64,000 bases of DNA from Lactiplantibacillus modestisalitolerans. Lineage in GTDB: Bacteria > Bacillota > Bacilli > Lactobacillales > Lactobacillaceae. The notes under the pieces were generated by a model, which was not told the origin of the DNA, did no database searches, and saw only the letters and a list, made by a program, of their open reading frames with translations. The stretch spans positions 240,546-304,545 of the forward strand of contig NZ_BJEA01000001.1 in NCBI RefSeq assembly GCF_005405425.1. Reading direction: 5' to 3'. Within the stretch, counting starts at the first letter, position 1. Each line of letters begins with the position of its first letter. Shown piece after piece: positions 62,126 to 64,000 of the stretch. The position numbers and the translations under genes are program-made.

Positions 62126-62959
62126 ATGATGGTTCCGTTGGCCCTTATTTTGATGTGCACCTTTAGTTCGTTGTTCGTCATTGCAGTCAGCCGTTTACTT
62201 TACACCACCCTCACGCAGCAACGCCGGCGCTTAAGCGCCATTACTAGCATCACGACCCTATTATTAGCTGGCGGTTGTGCGGCTTTTTACGCGCTAGTCG
62301 CCCCCACCGAGCAGGTCCAGGCCAAACCCAAAATTGCCCGCGTCGAAGCGTTGGTGGGTGCGGGCGACGCCGAGCACTACCAAGTTACGATTAATGGCGG
62401 CGGCCCGGTTCACGTGACTGGTCAAGCCACGCCGCACGCCACGGTCACCGTGACGAACCGGGCGGCCACGATTCCACCGATTCACGTCGACGCCCACGGC
62501 CAATTTGAATTTGACATTCAGTTGGACCATCAGCGAAGCAACCCCTACCGATTAATCACCAAAAAGAACGGGTACCAAACGGGCACACCCGTCAAAATCG
62601 TTGTGCGGCCTTACCAGGGCGACCACTACAACTTGACGCAACGGACGAGCCGCCAGGCGGCGCGGGAACGTGCGGCCAAGCAGCGTGACCAGTTGCGGAT
62701 GCAAGCGAGTTACTTGGCCGCTAACAAGTACACGCTGGCCTTCACCGGTCGGGCCGTGCAAACCATTCGGGTGTGGTGCGATACTGATTTAGCCCAAGCC
62801 CCGCTGACCGAGGTACAACGTTATTTTGATTATGGCCTGCAAATTGGGACGAAGGCGCTCAACGTCCTCGGTAAGGCGCCGGTTGTGGAAGTGTACGCGG
62901 GCGCGGATTTAATTGCCAGTTCAGCTGCTGATCAACATGAGCAGTTGGTGGAGCGATGA
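62126..62959 (+). CDS. Membrane-anchored protein of unknown function with Ig-like domain
   Basis: The 277-residue protein has two N-terminal hydrophobic segments (about 3-25 and 38-60), then an extracytoplasmic beta domain (about 80-150: VHVTGQATPHATVTVTNRAATIPPIHVDAHGQFEFDIQL) resembling bacterial Ig-like modules. A helical, Arg/Lys-rich C-terminal part follows (RQAARERAAKQRDQLRMQASY) with a final mixed domain. I do not recognise the family. TTGGAGGCGGTC precedes ATGATG; the cre site upstream suggests carbon catabolite control. Confidence 0.65.
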   Translation: MMVPLALILMCTFSSLFVIAVSRLLYTTLTQQRRRLSAITSITTLLLAGGCAAFYALVAPTEQVQAKPKIARVEALVGAGDAEHYQVTINGGGPVHVTGQATPHATVTVTNRAATIPPIHVDAHGQFEFDIQLDHQRSNPYRLITKKNGYQTGTPVKIVVRPYQGDHYNLTQRTSRQAARERAAKQRDQLRMQASYLAANKYTLAFTGRAVQTIRVWCDTDLAQAPLTEVQRYFDYGLQIGTKALNVLGKAPVVEVYAGADLIASSAADQHEQLVER

Positions 62960-63106
62960 ACTTGGGATTATTAAATCATTCTTTTTAGCTCTTTTTCTTT
63001 TCGCTATTTAGATCAGCACGTTATAGTTGAATTCAATCAAAAACACCCTATAATACACTCAAATAGTGATATAAAGTGACTACAAAAGATTTAACAGGAG
63101 GCGTTA

Positions 63107-63379
63107 ATGATGCCTACAAAGCCTAATACGCACAAAAAGAAAGTTCAACTAAATATTGATAGTGACTTAGCAGATGAAACACAAGCCATTCTTGACAGTT
63201 TAGGACTAAATCAAACGGTTGCGATTACCGCCTTTTTCAAAAAAATTGTTGCTGATGGCGGAATTCCTTTCGATTTAAAACTAAATGCTGATCAACAAAA
63301 CCGATTAAAATTACAACAAACCATGCTGAAATTACCCGTCGAAGATTTAACTAGTAAAGGTGAACTCTCCCGTCACTAA
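63107..63379 (+). CDS. RelB/DinJ-type antitoxin, possibly 3'-truncated
   Basis: The 90-residue ribbon-helix-helix protein (KKVQLNIDSDLADETQAILDSLGLNQTVAITAFFKKIVADGGIPFDLKL) is a clear RelB/DinJ pattern. AGGAGGCG lies before ATGATG. RelB antitoxins are normally followed at once by a YafQ/RelE toxin gene; none follows. The stop codon (63377-63379) lies inside a palindrome (63369-63388) that looks like the end of the adjacent IS200/IS605-type element, so the last residues may come from the insertion. Orphan, or separated from its toxin. Confidence 0.8.
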   Translation: MMPTKPNTHKKKVQLNIDSDLADETQAILDSLGLNQTVAITAFFKKIVADGGIPFDLKLNADQQNRLKLQQTMLKLPVEDLTSKGELSRH

Positions 63380-63600
63380 AGTAACGGGCTTCGGCGTAAA
63401 AACCTGCAACTAAACAGGTTCTATCCGAAAACGTTTAGGCAATGCACCCTCGCGGGTGGGCGTCAGTTAAGAAGCTCAAACAACGTGTCGTACCCGTTTT
63501 CACTAGGTCAGGGCAATACGCATCACGTTTATTCTTATAGCCATTAAGGACGACAAGGTTCTGTCTCGCCCGTAAATTTTAATTGATAGTTACTAGACTA
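63380..63600 (-). ncRNA. Candidate omega-RNA (reRNA) of TnpB
   Basis: Guide RNAs of TnpB are encoded at the 3' end of tnpB and run to the element's right end. This stretch lies there, has at least two strong hairpins, and would place the guide in the flanking relB sequence. Inferred from position and structure only. Confidence 0.4.
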
Positions 63601-64000
63601 CTTGCGCTTAGGTGTGGGTAGTCTTTTAGTTTGATGTGATGTTCAGGGTTCAAGCCCCAATCTAGGATATTCCAACTTGCATTAAGGTCACGGTTAATCA
63701 GCTTGCCTGTAAGTGTTGAAACCCACTCACGGACTGATGTATCGTGCTTTTCTTCGTGGGTTGTACCGTACTCAACTTGTGATGTCTTGTAGGCGTCAAC
63801 CTTAATCAGCGTCTTACCAGTACGATTTGCCAACATTTCAATGAATTGTGCCATACGATACGGCTTAATCATTGCCAACTTGCGGTTAGCATTGCGTGCT
63901 TGTCGTTTCTTGGCACGCATGTTTTTGGCGTCCAAATCTTCAATGACTACCACGTCGTAGTCGTCCATAAGGGTGTGTGCTAGTTGCTTGTAATGTTCAT
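63579..64000 (-). CDS. tnpB: TnpB RNA-guided nuclease, C-terminal part (runs off window)
   Basis: The frame is open to the right edge (HYKQLAHTLMDDYDVVVIEDLDAKNM) and ends at 63579. RuvC-like motif II Glu is in VVIEDL and motif III in LINRDLNASWNI, as in IS605 OrfB/TnpB. The zinc-finger region between SQVEYGTT and NRDLN has no cysteines at all, where most TnpB have two CxxC pairs. Nuclease residues remain, but zinc binding is lost. Confidence 0.85.
   Translation of the reverse strand, partial: EHYKQLAHTLMDDYDVVVIEDLDAKNMRAKKRQARNANRKLAMIKPYRMAQFIEMLANRTGKTLIKVDAYKTSQVEYGTTHEEKHDTSVREWVSTLTGKLINRDLNASWNILDWGLNPEHHIKLKDYPHLSASSLVTIN

Larger units (their letters stand above)
63369..64000 (-). 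mobile_element. IS200/IS605-type element, right end and partial tnpB
   Basis: It is defined by the partial tnpB gene (63579 onward) and the structured 200 bases beyond its 3' end. Hairpins are CCCGTCACTAAAGTAACGGG (63369-63388), AACCTG-loop-CAGGTT (63401-63420) and GCACCC-TCGC-GGGTGGGC (63444-63461). Subterminal hairpins without inverted repeats are typical. The left end is outside the window, so presence of tnpA is unknown. Confidence 0.65.

Overview
The window looks like a chromosomal segment of a lactic acid bacterium of the family Lactobacillaceae. The support is the gene content (PepN, a C69 dipeptidase, KxYKxGKxW and LPxTG surface proteins, DUF4767, AzlCD, AsnA under a T-box), strong AAGGAGG-type ribosome binding sites, and a base composition near 50% GC with AT-rich inserts. 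The MurE-like ligase carries DNPR, the motif usual in meso-diaminopimelate (mDAP) adding enzymes. It lies next to an AsnB-type amidotransferase and an aspartate kinase. That fits an mDAP-type relative of Lactiplantibacillus, but the species cannot be fixed from sequence alone.

Layout. 0-3 kb: a partial gene end, half of a dispersed repeat, a small MerR-like gene, azlCD and a secreted LysM protein. 3.4-8.3 kb: asnB, aspartate kinase and murE (wall precursor supply). 8.4-9.8 kb: two tandem phosphoglycerate-mutase-like phosphatases. 10.3-13.9 kb: an AT-rich block with HlyIII, DegV and a two-component system. 14-17.6 kb: GNAT, YibF-like, YibE-like and a membrane protein with a degenerate protease motif. 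17.9-24.2 kb: tRNA-Arg, an FMN reductase/ArsR pair, a pseudouridine synthase, a serine hydrolase, RecQ and an IS3-type HTH remnant. 24.3-30.6 kb: an SOS-box small gene, a DEDD exonuclease-HTH protein, PepD, T-box asnA and a diguanylate cyclase split by a stop codon.

30.8-38.7 kb holds the most striking system. It is a complete type I restriction-modification locus (hsdR-hsdM-hsdS) followed by a tyrosine recombinase and two promoterless hsdS cassettes in opposite orientations. The cassettes and hsdS share 15-19 bp repeats, the architecture of an invertible, phase-variable specificity locus.

39-44 kb: a YczE-like protein, PepN and a rhamnosidase-like hydrolase. 44.2-51.2 kb: structured repeats around a small membrane protein, a GH25 lysozyme and an LPxTG CAP-domain protein. 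51.9-64 kb: an XRE regulator, a lipoprotein, a TcaA-like protein, a MerR-controlled aldo/keto reductase-nitroreductase pair, an exported flavinylated reductase with an AraC regulator, an alcohol dehydrogenase, a cre-preceded membrane protein, a RelB/DinJ antitoxin cut by an IS200/IS605 end, and a partial tnpB.

A second notable signal is a family of about 165-190 bp intergenic elements (copies near 0.14, 19.55, 44.4 and 48.3 kb). They fold as a long terminal stem with two hairpins, and one hairpin shows compensatory base changes between copies. A related element lies at 2.05 kb and, joined to a copy of the first, at 44.25 kb.
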